Position numbers and translations under genes: made by a program
DNA from: Chthonomonas sp. UBA2362
Lineage (GTDB): Bacteria > Armatimonadota > Fimbriimonadia > Fimbriimonadales > Fimbriimonadaceae
DNA length: 64,000 nucleotides
Direction of reading: 5' to 3'
NCBI GenBank assembly: GCA_002344135.1
Contig: DDTO01000007.1
Span: forward strand, 41,830-105,829
In this document: positions 48,437 through 57,031 of the stretch, piece after piece
How positions within the stretch are numbered: the first letter of the stretch is position 1
Layout: every line of letters begins with the position of its first letter
Notes under the pieces: generated by a model
Database searches by the model: none
What the model was told of the DNA's origin: nothing
Seen by the model: the letters and a program-made list of their open reading frames with translations, nothing else

Positions 48437-48978
48437 GTGAATCGCAGGTACGTCTTGTCAGGCGGCCCAGGCTCAGGCAAGACTACGACGTTGGAGATCC
48501 TCCGATCTCGCGGATTCGTTTGCCTTCCGGATGTTGCCCGAGCGATCATCCGCAGTCGGCTTGCGGCTGGCCACAGCCCCCGGCCGGAGCCTCGCGAGTT
48601 CGCGCAAATGCTCCTCGCGGCGAACATCCAGCAATACGACCTCGCGCCCGATCGAGGGGCACCCCTCTTCTTCGACTTCAGCATCGTCGAATCGTCGATG
48701 ATGATGCAGGAGTGCGGACCATGTTGGACGACGAAGTCCGTCAGCACCTTCGACAAAGACCGTACAACCCAACCGTGTTCTTCTTTCCCCCCTGGGAGGC
48801 GATCTTCGCTCAGGACGCGGAGCGTGACCAGACGTTTTTCGATGCGGTAAGAATCTCGAAAAGCCTCCGCGAGGGCTTCGAATCCCTCGGCTTTCGTCTG
48901 GTCGACGTTCCTCCCTCCAGCCCCGAGGAGCGAGCAGACGCGATCATCGCCGCCGTCATGTCTCAAACCGAACCTTAG
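48437..48978 (+). pseudogene. frameshifted AAA_28-type ATPase/kinase
   Basis: The first frame (GTG 48437) has Walker A SGGPGSGKTTTLEIL and the following 'LPDVARAIIRSR', as in AAA_28 ATPases. The conserved second half is in another frame: 'RPYNPTVFFFPPWEAIFAQDAERDQTFFDAVRISKSLREGFESLGFRLVDVP', ending at TAG 48978. The join lies near 48711 and corresponds to loss of one base. The combined length (~180 residues) equals the normal family size. Either a recent pseudogene or a sequencing error. Its stop overlaps the convergent gene by four bases. Confidence 0.8.
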
Positions 48979-49241
48979 GGAGTTTCCCTCTTGGCCTCGT
49001 TCTCCATCGCCGTCAGGCGAGTGTAGTAGTCGGGGAATTCGTTGAGATGGGCAAGGGCGATCTTGCCGGTCAGGAGCGGATCGTTGCCAGTCACATCGGT
49101 CGAGGGGTCGCGGCTCCCATGCTCGAGCTCGACATTCATTCCCATGCGGAACTGCTCGACGTCGAATCGGCTCCAATCGATCCCGAGTTTGTCGCCGATC
49201 TCCTTGGCCTGCTCGGTAGTGAAGTGGCTTGTTTCGGACAT
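48975..49241 (-). CDS. DUF5661 family protein
   Basis: 88 residues from ATG 49241 (an upstream ATG at 49271 would add 10). The whole chain follows the DUF5661 pattern: 'FTTEQAKEIGDKLGIDWSRFDVEQFRMGMNVELEHG' and 'DPLLTGKIALAHLNEFPDYYTRL'. The 'ELEHG ... ALAHLNEFPDYY' stretch with its His and Glu residues suggests metal or ligand binding, but the family has no known function. Convergent with the ATPase relic, sharing four bases at the stops. Confidence 0.85.
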   Translation of the reverse strand: MSETSHFTTEQAKEIGDKLGIDWSRFDVEQFRMGMNVELEHGSRDPSTDVTGNDPLLTGKIALAHLNEFPDYYTRLTAMENEAKRETP

Positions 49242-49330
49242 GCCTCGTTCTACCACTTCTGACCACGGCATCCGCGATACTCGTCACGCGGCACACCCTG
49301 GCTAAGGATGGCCGCGTGATAGAGTGAGAA

Positions 49331-50899
49331 TCATTTGCTGGAGGCTGTCCGAACGATCCGCATCCCGGATTCGCTTGGATGCTCTTGATCCTGAAGGACC
49401 TTTTCTTTCTCATAAGTGATTCCCATGCTTTCTGGGTAGCCGTGTTCCTTTGGATCCTGCAAGAGTCCGCGCTCGCCCTCGGGCTTCTCTGGCTCCACGA
49501 TCATGGGGTGAGCCTTCGCGTAGGGATCTTGCCGAACCCCTTGCACCAGCCAGGACACTCTTAAGCCGGGCTTTCCGCCGCCGATCTTGAACCGATTGAC
49601 GCCTTCGGTCGCAATGTAGACATTCGAGTAGCCGCCAATGCAGGTCAGCTGATAGGACGGCGACGCATTGAGCGCAGAGAAGTAGTCAGGTAGTTCGACC
49701 CACGCCTCGCCCCGTGCGTCGCATTGGATCGTGCCACGGTAGACGTTAAGCCGTTCGTCGCTTTCGACACAGGAGTGGATCAAGTACTTGTTCAGCGGAT
49801 CCTTGGGATGATCGATTCTGAAGGATTTCGAAGTTGCGAAGAAGCTTCCGTTAACCCAAGTCGTTCCGCTAAAGACTCCTGCATAACCAGTCGAACTCAG
49901 ACCCCAAACACCGTAAGCCGCGCTGCCGTTGTTGCAAATGCCGACGATGCCGTTGCCGTTGGTAATGTTGGCAAGCCCTTGGGCGCCGTTGGAGTTCCCG
50001 CCGAGGTAGCCGTGGTTCAAGATGCCGGACCCCGCATTAAAATGGCCCTCGATACCGTAGTCGTTCGTGCCCACGACGCCCCAATGGTCGGCGTCTGACG
50101 ATCCCACGATACCGCGCCCAGTCCCGTAGCTGACGCCGGATATGGCGGTCCCAAAGAAGTAAGAAAGCAAATTCCTATTGGCAAAGTTGTTCCCGATCAC
50201 GCCTACACCAGATGCGTCCGTCGTCTTCCCGGCAACGCCGTGGACACTTCCATCACCTACGACGGCGGCTCTGACGAATCCGGGTTCCCACCCCGACCCA
50301 TCGCCAGCTCTCGCAAAAAGCGCATCCTTCCAGGTGCCGCCAAACGCCTGGACGCCGTACCCTCCAATGCCCGCCAGTCCGACCGAATTCTCGCCGTAAG
50401 GAGCGTAGAACAGGCCGGCCGTCGTGTCGATCTGCGTCGCCCACCCGGAGACTGCCGGACCTTCGGTCGACGTTGCCTCGACGGCTTCACCGACAATGAG
50501 TTTGCCATCGATGTTGATGTTTCCGACCTGCTGCACGCCAGGGGTCGATGCCTGGAGCATGACCAGCGGCGTGGCGATTTGAGGAGCCCTCGCCGGCGCG
50601 ACCTTGCTCGGCAGAGTCACGAGGACGCTGTAGTTCTTTCCCGCTTCGAGTCCCGCTAACGGAATGTGAGCCGCATACACTCCATCTTGAACCTTGGCGT
50701 CGGCCACGACCCGATGGACCTGGTTTCCCGATCCATCGTAGAAGTTGAAAGCCAGCCGATTCGTCGAGTTCGGCGCTTTGCCTTCGACCTTGCCGATCAG
50801 GGTGAGCCCGTCCTCCGCTTTGGCCGAACGGGACGACAAGAGAATGAGAGAGCCGGCCGCGCCGATCGCCGCACCGCTGAGAACCAACCAAGTTTTCAT
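49331..50899 (-). CDS. exported protein with an Ig/beta stalk and a tail-fibre-like C-terminal domain
   Basis: 522 residues from ATG 50899 (GCGAGG site). After a signal segment (LVLSGAAIGAAGSLILL) comes a beta domain, then a glycine-rich repeated region (about 180-380: 'GVGVIGNN', 'GYGVQAFGGTWKDALFARAGDGSGW', 'GRGIVGSSDADHWGVVGTNDYGIEGHFNAGSG') like parallel beta-helix or trimeric fibre repeats. The end (about 385-490) has 'FRIDHPKDPLNKYLIHSCVES', 'NVYRGTI', 'VELPDYFSALN', 'YQLTCIG', 'GLRVSWLVQGVRQDPYA': a domain found at the tips of many bacterial and phage fibre-like proteins. Likely a trimeric surface protein. Confidence 0.75.
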   Translation of the reverse strand: MKTWLVLSGAAIGAAGSLILLSSRSAKAEDGLTLIGKVEGKAPNSTNRLAFNFYDGSGNQVHRVVADAKVQDGVYAAHIPLAGLEAGKNYSVLVTLPSKVAPARAPQIATPLVMLQASTPGVQQVGNINIDGKLIVGEAVEATSTEGPAVSGWATQIDTTAGLFYAPYGENSVGLAGIGGYGVQAFGGTWKDALFARAGDGSGWEPGFVRAAVVGDGSVHGVAGKTTDASGVGVIGNNFANRNLLSYFFGTAISGVSYGTGRGIVGSSDADHWGVVGTNDYGIEGHFNAGSGILNHGYLGGNSNGAQGLANITNGNGIVGICNNGSAAYGVWGLSSTGYAGVFSGTTWVNGSFFATSKSFRIDHPKDPLNKYLIHSCVESDERLNVYRGTIQCDARGEAWVELPDYFSALNASPSYQLTCIGGYSNVYIATEGVNRFKIGGGKPGLRVSWLVQGVRQDPYAKAHPMIVEPEKPEGERGLLQDPKEHGYPESMGITYEKEKVLQDQEHPSESGMRIVRTASSK

Positions 50900-51124
50900 A
50901 GTAACCTCGCTTTCAGACTGATTCATGGTACGGGACTGGAGCCCCGGCGGACTGGTCTTTAATCTGCATTAGTGGTCTGTGTATTCAAGCCGAGTTGCCG
51001 ATATGGGGGAGACCAGCAGCTAAAACATGCGAAGTAAGTGGTTGAAAATAAAACCACCACTCAGCCGTATCCGAGCGGATGACCGCTTGTTGTAATCGTC
51101 CGCTCTTGCTGAGGACCGATCAAC

Positions 51125-52027
51125 TTATCGGCGCGAACACACGCCGTCGAGAACCGCGGCGGCGTCCTCGACCAGGCGGTCCGGCCCCTCGGGGGGCATA
51201 CGCCACCAGGAGCGCTTGCCGTTCTCTTCTGTCAGGTCTCGAATCTCCCAGAAGGCCAAGGCGAATCCTGCAAGAAGGCACACGGCAACGAAATCCGGGC
51301 CTATGCGGAGCGTTTCCTCATAGCCGGCGATCATTCCCGGAAGGGCCTGGATCGGCATCGACGCCAGATCGTAAGCTGGGTCGCCAATGCCGGCGTCGCC
51401 CCAGTCGATGATCGCCGTTAGTCCGCCCGTTTCGTCGTCGACGAGGAGGTTCCAAGGATGGATGTCCCAGTGGATGAGGGCAAGATCTCGACGCCCGGCG
51501 ACAAGCGCTTCAAGATCGTCCAGCATCGCTTCGGTTCGGGCTTGCTCTCCCGGGCTGACGAGTCCCGCGTCGACCGCCTTCGCCAAGCTCTTGCGCGGCT
51601 CTGTCGGTTCTGGCGGACGGAGGTGGGCGCGAAGCTCGTCGGCAACCTCAAGGGTATGGAGAAGCGCGCATTGACGCCCGATCTCGCGGTAGGCAGCCTC
51701 AAACCAGGGGTGCTCGCGGTCGCTGGCACCAAGAAGGATGCCGGGGGCTCGCTCGTAGATCGTATAGGGGCGCGGGGCGAGGTCGCAAGTGGAGTTCACT
51801 GCGACGAGAGCGGGAGTCCGGAGTCCGCGCGACCCGACGAACGGCACGACCATTGCTTCGCGATCGGCCTCGCCATCACACTCCTCCTGGTGCGTAAGAC
51901 GCAGGATGTGATTCTCGCCGAGCGCCCAAGCCTCGTTCACCATGCCGCTCGCAGGCAGAAGAGTGACTTCCCCTTCGAGGCCATGCCGTTGGGCGATCCG
52001 ACGAGCCAGTTCGGGGGAGTAGTGCAT
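51125..52027 (-). CDS. aminoglycoside phosphotransferase-like (APH) kinase
   Basis: 300 residues. Protein-kinase-like APH fold: the catalytic loop is LIHWDIHPWNLLVDD (about 182-196, HxDxxxxN) and the metal DxD equivalent is IIDWGDAGIGDPAYDLA (about 205-221). Family members phosphorylate aminoglycosides, macrolides, homoserine, choline or sugars; the substrate cannot be inferred and the genomic context gives no resistance cassette. A TACAAT box lies 9 bases before the ATG. Confidence 0.9.
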   Translation of the reverse strand: MHYSPELARRIAQRHGLEGEVTLLPASGMVNEAWALGENHILRLTHQEECDGEADREAMVVPFVGSRGLRTPALVAVNSTCDLAPRPYTIYERAPGILLGASDREHPWFEAAYREIGRQCALLHTLEVADELRAHLRPPEPTEPRKSLAKAVDAGLVSPGEQARTEAMLDDLEALVAGRRDLALIHWDIHPWNLLVDDETGGLTAIIDWGDAGIGDPAYDLASMPIQALPGMIAGYEETLRIGPDFVAVCLLAGFALAFWEIRDLTEENGKRSWWRMPPEGPDRLVEDAAAVLDGVCSRR

Positions 52028-52066
52028 CGCCGGCGGATTGTACTAGGTTGCGAATCGGGTCCTAGG

Positions 52067-52072
52067 TAGACT
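52067..52072 (+). promoter_or_regulatory. -10 box before the gene at 52081
   Basis: TAGACT ends 8 bases before ATG 52081. Confidence 0.4.
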
Positions 52073-52080
52073 CGAACCCC

Positions 52081-52401
52081 ATGATGCCCCGCTATCTGAT
52101 TGGCCAGTCCACCATCGGAGTCGGTCCGATGTACGTGGAGTTGCTCAGACAGTACGGCATATCCACGGTAGCTGAGTATGAGAATGTGGAAGTCGGCCCC
52201 GCCTGCCGTGGAGACATCTGGCTGATCGACCCTCGCGTCTTGCTCGACGACGAGAAGGTGGCTATCATCTTCGAGGTCCTCGGCGAGGACGCCTTGCCAG
52301 AACGAATCAATGCCGCCCGCGTTGCCGCCCGCGAGTGGGCGGCAACGCAGCCGGAGAGTGATCGAGGGGATGGTCCGAACGAGTGGGTGCCACTGGTATG
52401 A
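52081..52401 (+). CDS. protein of unknown function
   Basis: 106 residues, ATG or adjacent ATG. The start is supported by the -10 box. Mixed alpha/beta with 'RYLIGQSTIGVGPMYVELLRQYGISTVAEYENVEVGPACRGDIWLIDPRVLL'. No family recognised. The downstream small gene follows after 28 bases, so the pair is probably co-transcribed. Confidence 0.55.
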   Translation: MMPRYLIGQSTIGVGPMYVELLRQYGISTVAEYENVEVGPACRGDIWLIDPRVLLDDEKVAIIFEVLGEDALPERINAARVAAREWAATQPESDRGDGPNEWVPLV

Positions 52402-52429
52402 GCAGCATCTAGACGCAAAACATACGACC

Positions 52430-52741
52430 GTGGTCCCTCTTTCCGCTCGAACGATCCGACTCGTCGGACAGATATTCCCTGCTGAGCGAGATCGGCAGGA
52501 TGCGACGCGGATGCTCGTCGACGAGTGTGCCGACACTCTACCGCTTTGTTCAGCGGCGACACCCGTGGACCTCGAGCGGATTCGCTTTGCGGCGTTGAGG
52601 GTGAGCGAGGGCGACCTGCGAAAGCTCCGCGAGGGAATCGCTCTGGCGGCAATCGACTGGCGCGACCTGCTCATGAACGCTGGCTTCGGGTTAGGGGTGG
52701 GAGACCACGATCGTTGGTTCGATGACGTGATCGGATCATGA
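52430..52741 (+). CDS. protein of unknown function
   Basis: 103 residues from GTG 52430. Strongly helical: 'ARTIRLVGQIFPAERDRQDATRMLVDECADTLPLC' and 'PVDLERIRFAALRVSEGDLRKLREGIALAAIDWRDLLMNAGFG'. The 'DWRDLLMNAGFG' C-terminus and 'RIRFAALRVSEGDL' block match a conserved small protein I have seen as unannotated in several bacteria, without known function. It follows the gene at 52081. Confidence 0.65.
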   Translation: MVPLSARTIRLVGQIFPAERDRQDATRMLVDECADTLPLCSAATPVDLERIRFAALRVSEGDLRKLREGIALAAIDWRDLLMNAGFGLGVGDHDRWFDDVIGS

Positions 52742-52864
52742 ACTTATGGCCGTCGCTGACCATCTTCCGGTGGCGCTTCAGCCTATCTTGTTTTGACGGC
52801 CGCTCTCGATGTCGCCATGATTGCTCGCGTGTTCGCGATCGTCTTGCGTAGGGAAGGGGAGCGG

Positions 52865-53242
52865 TCAATCGGAAAGCGGCCAGAGTTCCTTCGGCGCAAG
52901 GCACCTCCAAGCCTCGATGATCAGGTCCTCGAGTTCGTCGAGGTCGATCGCCTCCAACCGGACCAGGACCGCCTTGTAGCCATCGTAGTGCGGCTCGGTG
53001 AAGAACTTCGCCGGATCGGAATCGAGGACCACTTGCTTCGCCTCGAGGTTAGGTACGAGGACCGCGAGCACTCGATCGTTGGGCACCCGCGCTTTCTTGG
53101 CATGCACCCGTTCGGCCCACGTCCAGATGAAGCCCCATCTCTTGCCCTTGACCTCGACGGAGAAGGCAAACTGCGCGCCCGAGGTTTCCATGGCTCCCGG
53201 GAGAGAGGATGCCATACGTCGGACGTCGTCGAGGGTCGCCAT
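52865..53242 (-). CDS. MmcQ/YjbR family protein
   Basis: 125 residues from ATG 53242, preceded at 7 bases by TATCGT. The MmcQ/YjbR pattern is clear: 'MATLDDVRRMASSLPGAMET', 'FSVEVKGKRWGFIW', 'LVPNLEAKQVVLDSDPAKFFTEPHYDGYKAVLVRLEAIDLDELEDLIIEAWR'. These proteins have a DNA-binding-like double-wing fold; their role is unknown. Extending the frame upstream (to 53830) crosses the DinB gene and is not supported. Confidence 0.9.
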   Translation of the reverse strand: MATLDDVRRMASSLPGAMETSGAQFAFSVEVKGKRWGFIWTWAERVHAKKARVPNDRVLAVLVPNLEAKQVVLDSDPAKFFTEPHYDGYKAVLVRLEAIDLDELEDLIIEAWRCLAPKELWPLSD

Positions 53243-53249
53243 GGCGTCT

Positions 53250-53255
53250 ACGATA
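53250..53255 (-). promoter_or_regulatory. -10 box before the MmcQ gene
   Basis: TATCGT on minus, 7 bases before ATG 53242. It is about 30 bases from the divergent -10 box of the DinB gene at 53282. Confidence 0.45.
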
Positions 53256-53281
53256 CCGAGCGGAGGCTCGGCCGGCTGGAC

Positions 53282-53287
53282 GATACT
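53282..53287 (+). promoter_or_regulatory. -10 box before the DinB gene
   Basis: GATACT ends 6 bases before ATG 53294. Confidence 0.45.
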
Positions 53288-53293
53288 GCATCC

Positions 53294-53821
53294 ATGCTCT
53301 TCGACACAGAACCCCTCGCCGGTTTTACCGAGCCCTACGCCCTTCTTTGCGCCGTTCTTCAAGACGGGACTCGCGAATGGCGTTGGGAACTCGATCCCGA
53401 CCTCGGGCCGGAAGCGATGGCCTGGCAGCCACACCCCGGCGCCCACAGCATCGGGGCCGTCATCCTCCACATCGTCGGCGTGGAGATTTACTGGCTCGAA
53501 CGATTCGCTTTGGACCTGCCTACCGACCCGGCGGAGCGGCAACTCCTGATGTCCGATGCGATCGACCAAGACGCCTGGGTCTGGCCAGCGCCCCCTCGCG
53601 AGCCGCTGTCGTGGTACTTCGAGATCCACGACAGAATCCGTTCTCGCACGCTCGAGAATATCAAGCGATGGCCGCCTGCGGACGAAAAACGCTCGCGCGG
53701 GGAGGATGCGTTCACCTATCGCTGGGTGCTGGGCCACGTCATCCAGCACGAGTCGTACCACGGTGGGCAAGCCGTGTTGCTGAGCCGACAGTGGGAATTG
53801 AGCAAGCGGGCGGGCACTTGA
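53294..53821 (+). CDS. DinB family protein
   Basis: 175 residues, a four-helix bundle. The three metal-ligand His are in place: His in 'SIGAVILHIVGVEIYWL' (about 60) and the HxxxH of 'LGHVIQHESYHGGQAVLLSRQ' (about 150-160). DinB-like proteins bind a divalent metal and many act as thiol-dependent transferases, but the function of this one is open. A second member is at the end of the window. Confidence 0.88.
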   Translation: MLFDTEPLAGFTEPYALLCAVLQDGTREWRWELDPDLGPEAMAWQPHPGAHSIGAVILHIVGVEIYWLERFALDLPTDPAERQLLMSDAIDQDAWVWPAPPREPLSWYFEIHDRIRSRTLENIKRWPPADEKRSRGEDAFTYRWVLGHVIQHESYHGGQAVLLSRQWELSKRAGT

Positions 53822-53916
53822 CCGACCCACAAACTTGCTGCGGGGACTTGCATTTGAACGGCAACCCGAGGAATACTGTAGACGAATGACGGGGTTTGCC
53901 CCGTTTGGAGGTTGAA

Positions 53917-54441
53917 ATGCGCTACCTATTCAGTCTGTCGTTGCTCGTCGCCGTCGCCCTCGTCGGAGCTCAGGATTTTAAGCCGTCCAAGCCGCCAGAG
54001 GAGATCAAGCAGGTCTCCTTCATGCTCGGCAATTGGCAGGGCAAGGAAATGTTCACCTTCGGAGGTATGAAGTCCGAGGGGACGGGGGGGCACCATGTCC
54101 AAATCGCCCTCGCCGGGCGATTCGTCGAGAGCCACTACCGTGGCAAAAACGCTTCGATGGGAGACATGGAGGGGCGGCTCCTGATGTGCTACGACCCCGA
54201 GGCCAAGAAGTTCAAATCGTGGTGGTTCGATGCCGCCGCTCCGGGCGCGCTGGAAATGGAAGGCAACGTGAAGGGAGAGAGCCTAGTCATGGAGAGCAAG
54301 CCAATGGAGATGCCTGGAGAGGGTCTGCAAACTTACCGAGCCGTCTTTGCCAAGAAGGGAGAGCAACTGACCTTCGTACTTTCGATGAAGCAAGGCAGCG
54401 AGTGGGTTCCCATGATCGAGGCGACCTATTCGAAGAAGTAG
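53917..54441 (+). CDS. exported DUF1579 family protein
   Basis: 174 residues from ATG 53917 with GGAGG six bases upstream and a signal peptide (1-17). 'MLGNWQGKEMFTFGGMKSEG', 'LAGRFVESHYRG' and 'LLMCYDPEAKKFKSWWFDAAAPGALEMEG' follow the DUF1579 pattern (lipocalin-like beta barrel, hydrophobic ligand expected). It lies about 100 bases after the DinB gene. Confidence 0.8.
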   Translation: MRYLFSLSLLVAVALVGAQDFKPSKPPEEIKQVSFMLGNWQGKEMFTFGGMKSEGTGGHHVQIALAGRFVESHYRGKNASMGDMEGRLLMCYDPEAKKFKSWWFDAAAPGALEMEGNVKGESLVMESKPMEMPGEGLQTYRAVFAKKGEQLTFVLSMKQGSEWVPMIEATYSKK

Positions 54442-54470
54442 GGTCAGCAACCCGGGGGTCGGCTAGCCAG

Positions 54471-54476
54471 TAAACT
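54471..54476 (+). promoter_or_regulatory. -10 box before the pseudopilin-like gene
   Basis: TAAACT ends 7 bases before ATG 54484. Confidence 0.45.
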
Positions 54477-54483
54477 AGCAGTG

Positions 54484-55155
54484 ATGGAGAACTCGCCGAC
54501 CTCTCGCCAGCCTGCCAGCGGCAACAAGGTGCTGGTCATCGTGCTCGTCGTCTTCGGCGTACTGTGCTTGGGCATGGTCGCGCTGGGCGTGGTCGGCTTC
54601 ATGAGCTGCCGCAACGTGCTGCAGAACACTGTCATGCCGATGGTCTCCTGTGGTATCGCCTACGAGGAGGTCCGAGAAGCGATGTTCGCTTACGCAAAGG
54701 ACCACGATGGCAAGCTGCCGAACGCTGCGACGTGGGAGGACGACGTCCGGCCGTACTTCGCCAAGGTCGACCTCATCACGAAGGAGAACAAGGACGCGCC
54801 GAGCGGATTCCGCATCCGCAAAATGCCCGTTGAGGGTCCCTGGGGATGCAAGATCGGACCAGAGGAATACACCGGGATGGCCTTCAACAAGGACCTCTCC
54901 GGCAAGAAACTGGCCGATATCAAAGACGCTCATTCGACGGTCCTACTCTTCGAAGTCGAGAAATCCGGCAAGAACCTGAGCGAGCCCTATGCGCCCCGCT
55001 CGACGATGAATGCGCCCCAACTCTTCGGCGAATCTCGCGGCTGGATGTGGATCCCTGTCGAAGGAAAGAACCCGTTCGGTTCGAAGGGTGGCAAGTTCGG
55101 CGAGCCGCCGCCTCTCACTCCGCCTGCGCCAGTCGAAGAGAAGAAGCCGGACTAA
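54484..55155 (+). CDS. membrane protein with a pseudopilin-like (DUF1559-type) periplasmic part
   Basis: 223 residues (a GTG codon just upstream at 54481 is possible). An N-terminal membrane helix (about 15-40, VLVIVLVVFGVLCLGMVALGVVGF) and the following 'EEVREAMFAYAKDHDGKLPNAATWEDDVRPYF' resemble the H-x-x-G domain of DUF1559/pseudopilin-like proteins common in Armatimonadota and Planctomycetota. The usual prepilin peptidase site (GFTLIE) is missing, and the C-terminus is Pro-rich. Convergent with the flavoprotein gene, sharing four bases. Confidence 0.7.
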   Translation: MENSPTSRQPASGNKVLVIVLVVFGVLCLGMVALGVVGFMSCRNVLQNTVMPMVSCGIAYEEVREAMFAYAKDHDGKLPNAATWEDDVRPYFAKVDLITKENKDAPSGFRIRKMPVEGPWGCKIGPEEYTGMAFNKDLSGKKLADIKDAHSTVLLFEVEKSGKNLSEPYAPRSTMNAPQLFGESRGWMWIPVEGKNPFGSKGGKFGEPPPLTPPAPVEEKKPD

Positions 55156-56399
55156 CCCAAAGCATCTCGAGCGGCGGTCTCGCCGGCGACGTATCCCGTC
55201 GCGAAGGCTGCATGGAGGTTGTAACCGCCGACCGGGCCCGCGATGTCGAGTACTTCGCCGCAAAGGTAGAGGCCGTTACACTTCCGCGAGCGCATCGTCT
55301 GCGAGTCGACCTCGTCGAGCGAGACACCGCCCGCCACGACTTCCCCTTTTTCCAGCCAGACCTCCCCCACCTCGCCCAACCGCCAGCCCTTGAGCGTCTC
55401 GACCAGCCGATTGCGTTGCTTCTGGGGAGTTTGTGCGGCGGCCGTTGTGCCTTCGACCCCGGCCGCGGCAAGCACACTCGAGGCCGCGCTCCGAGGGAGC
55501 CGGCCCTCAAGCACTCCTGAGATCTGCTTGCGAGGGTTGGTTTCGCACCAGGAGCGAACCTCCGCCCCCACCGATTCGAATGAGTGGTCAGGCAGGCAGT
55601 CGACCTCGAGCAGAACCGGACCAGCCTCGACCGCTTCGGCGACGGCTCGGCTGAGGCCGAGGACCGTCGGGCCGCTGACGCCGCGATGCGTGAACAGGAG
55701 GTCGCCATCCCAACGCGCGATCTCTTTCCCCCGTGATCGCGCCTTCAGGCGAACATCACGCAGGGCCACCCCGACCAGTTGCTCGAGGCCAGGAATAGGC
55801 AGCATGATCGGCGCCAGCGCGGCCCGAACCTTCACGACGGTGTGCCCCAAGGCCCTCGCCCAAACGAATCCGTCGCCCGTTGTGCCCGATGCCGAGTAGG
55901 AACTTCCCCCAACCGCCAGAACGACTCGACGGCAACCGATCCGGTCAACAGTTCGGACCCCCGAAATGGCTCCATCCATTGCTTCGATCCCGCGGACCGG
56001 GCAGTCGAGGCAAAGCTCGACCCCTGCCTCCCGAAGATAGGCTTCGAGGATCGCCACGACATCCTTGGCCGTTTGGTCAACTGGGAAAATGCAGCCGTCC
56101 GGGCGGGTGTAGACCCTCAGGCCACGGCTGGTCAGCATTTCGACGATCTGCCGGTTGGTGAATCGATAGCAGGCGGGGCGTATGAAACGTGCCTCGTTCG
56201 GGCGAAAGGCCCGGAGGACCTCCTCGATAGGTCCGTCGTGGGTAATGTTGCACTTGCCGCCGCCGGAAATGCGGATCTTGGTACCGATCCGAGGGGTCTT
56301 TTCTACAAGAAGCGTCCGTGCTCCCAGCGAAGCCGACCGCCATGCGGCGATGATCCCGGCGGCGCCGGCTCCGATGACGACGACGTCGGGAGAACCCAC
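55152..56399 (-). CDS. BaiN/HI0933-type FAD-dependent oxidoreductase
   Basis: 415 residues from GTG 56399, preceded by a TAGCCT box 6 bases away. FAD-binding GxGxxG: 'VVVIGAGAAGIIAAWRSASLGARTLLVEK' (about 6-34), followed by the family motif 'GTKIRISGGGKCNITH' (about 38-53). The C-terminus has 'GLYLCGEVLDIAGPVGGYNLHAAFATGYVAG', typical of the HI0933-like flavoproteins; BaiN members reduce a C=C bond of bile-acid intermediates, though the natural substrate in this organism is unknown. Confidence 0.92.
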   Translation of the reverse strand: MGSPDVVVIGAGAAGIIAAWRSASLGARTLLVEKTPRIGTKIRISGGGKCNITHDGPIEEVLRAFRPNEARFIRPACYRFTNRQIVEMLTSRGLRVYTRPDGCIFPVDQTAKDVVAILEAYLREAGVELCLDCPVRGIEAMDGAISGVRTVDRIGCRRVVLAVGGSSYSASGTTGDGFVWARALGHTVVKVRAALAPIMLPIPGLEQLVGVALRDVRLKARSRGKEIARWDGDLLFTHRGVSGPTVLGLSRAVAEAVEAGPVLLEVDCLPDHSFESVGAEVRSWCETNPRKQISGVLEGRLPRSAASSVLAAAGVEGTTAAAQTPQKQRNRLVETLKGWRLGEVGEVWLEKGEVVAGGVSLDEVDSQTMRSRKCNGLYLCGEVLDIAGPVGGYNLHAAFATGYVAGETAARDALG

Positions 56400-56405
56400 C
56401 CGGGG

Positions 56406-56411
56406 AGGCTA
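56406..56411 (-). promoter_or_regulatory. -10 box before the flavoprotein gene
   Basis: TAGCCT on minus, 6 bases before GTG 56399. Confidence 0.4.
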
Positions 56412-56443
56412 CCCGGCTCCGAGCGGCCTCCCCACGTTGTGGG

Positions 56444-56941
56444 TCAGCTTCTCGTTCCGACTCGGATGTCGCCGCGAGTGACGTTTCCGGAGAAGGAGTA
56501 GACGGTGGAACTGTCGGTGGAGGTGAAGGTCATCGAGAATGTGTCGGGATCACCGGTGGTGCTGCGGGGCGGCCGATTGTCGACGACATCGACGACAACG
56601 CGACCCTCCTTGCGCACTCGCTGTCCGTCGACGACCGCGATGTAGCCGGCTCGCCCTTCAGAATGGCAGGCGTTGCCGGTGACCGTCACGACGTCGGCTC
56701 GCAGCATGGTGACGCTGACGCCACCATTGCCAGTGCGGCGAGCGAAATGGGCTCCACCGCCGACAACGACGGTCCCGTCACGACGGACTCCGCGTTTCAC
56801 GGCGACGCCGAAAGCGCCCTTGTCTCCGTTCGAGTCGGTGACTTCGCCGGCCCCGAGGGCGCCCGATACTCCGGCCTGTGCGCTTGCAAAAACCGCAGCG
56901 CCGAGGAAAAGTGTCAGCCAAGCATTTCTAAACATAACCAT
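56444..56941 (-). CDS. exported beta-rich protein of unknown function
   Basis: 165 residues with AGGAG six bases before ATG 56941 and a signal peptide (1-22, LFLGAAVFASAQAG). The mature part is rich in Gly, Val and Thr, for example 'GEVTDSNGDKGAFGVAVKRGVRRDGTVVVGGGAHFARR' and 'DTFSMTFTSTDSSTVYSFSGNVTRGDIRV', reading like a post-COAP-1-type beta sandwich. No catalytic residues seen. Confidence 0.7.
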   Translation of the reverse strand: MVMFRNAWLTLFLGAAVFASAQAGVSGALGAGEVTDSNGDKGAFGVAVKRGVRRDGTVVVGGGAHFARRTGNGGVSVTMLRADVVTVTGNACHSEGRAGYIAVVDGQRVRKEGRVVVDVVDNRPPRSTTGDPDTFSMTFTSTDSSTVYSFSGNVTRGDIRVGTRS

Positions 56942-57031
56942 TTGTCTCCTTTGAGGATCAGTTTGACATTAGCAGAAACGGAGACGAAAATCCAATGTTC
57001 AGGCCGGCGGCTAAACTAGGGCCGAACCGCG

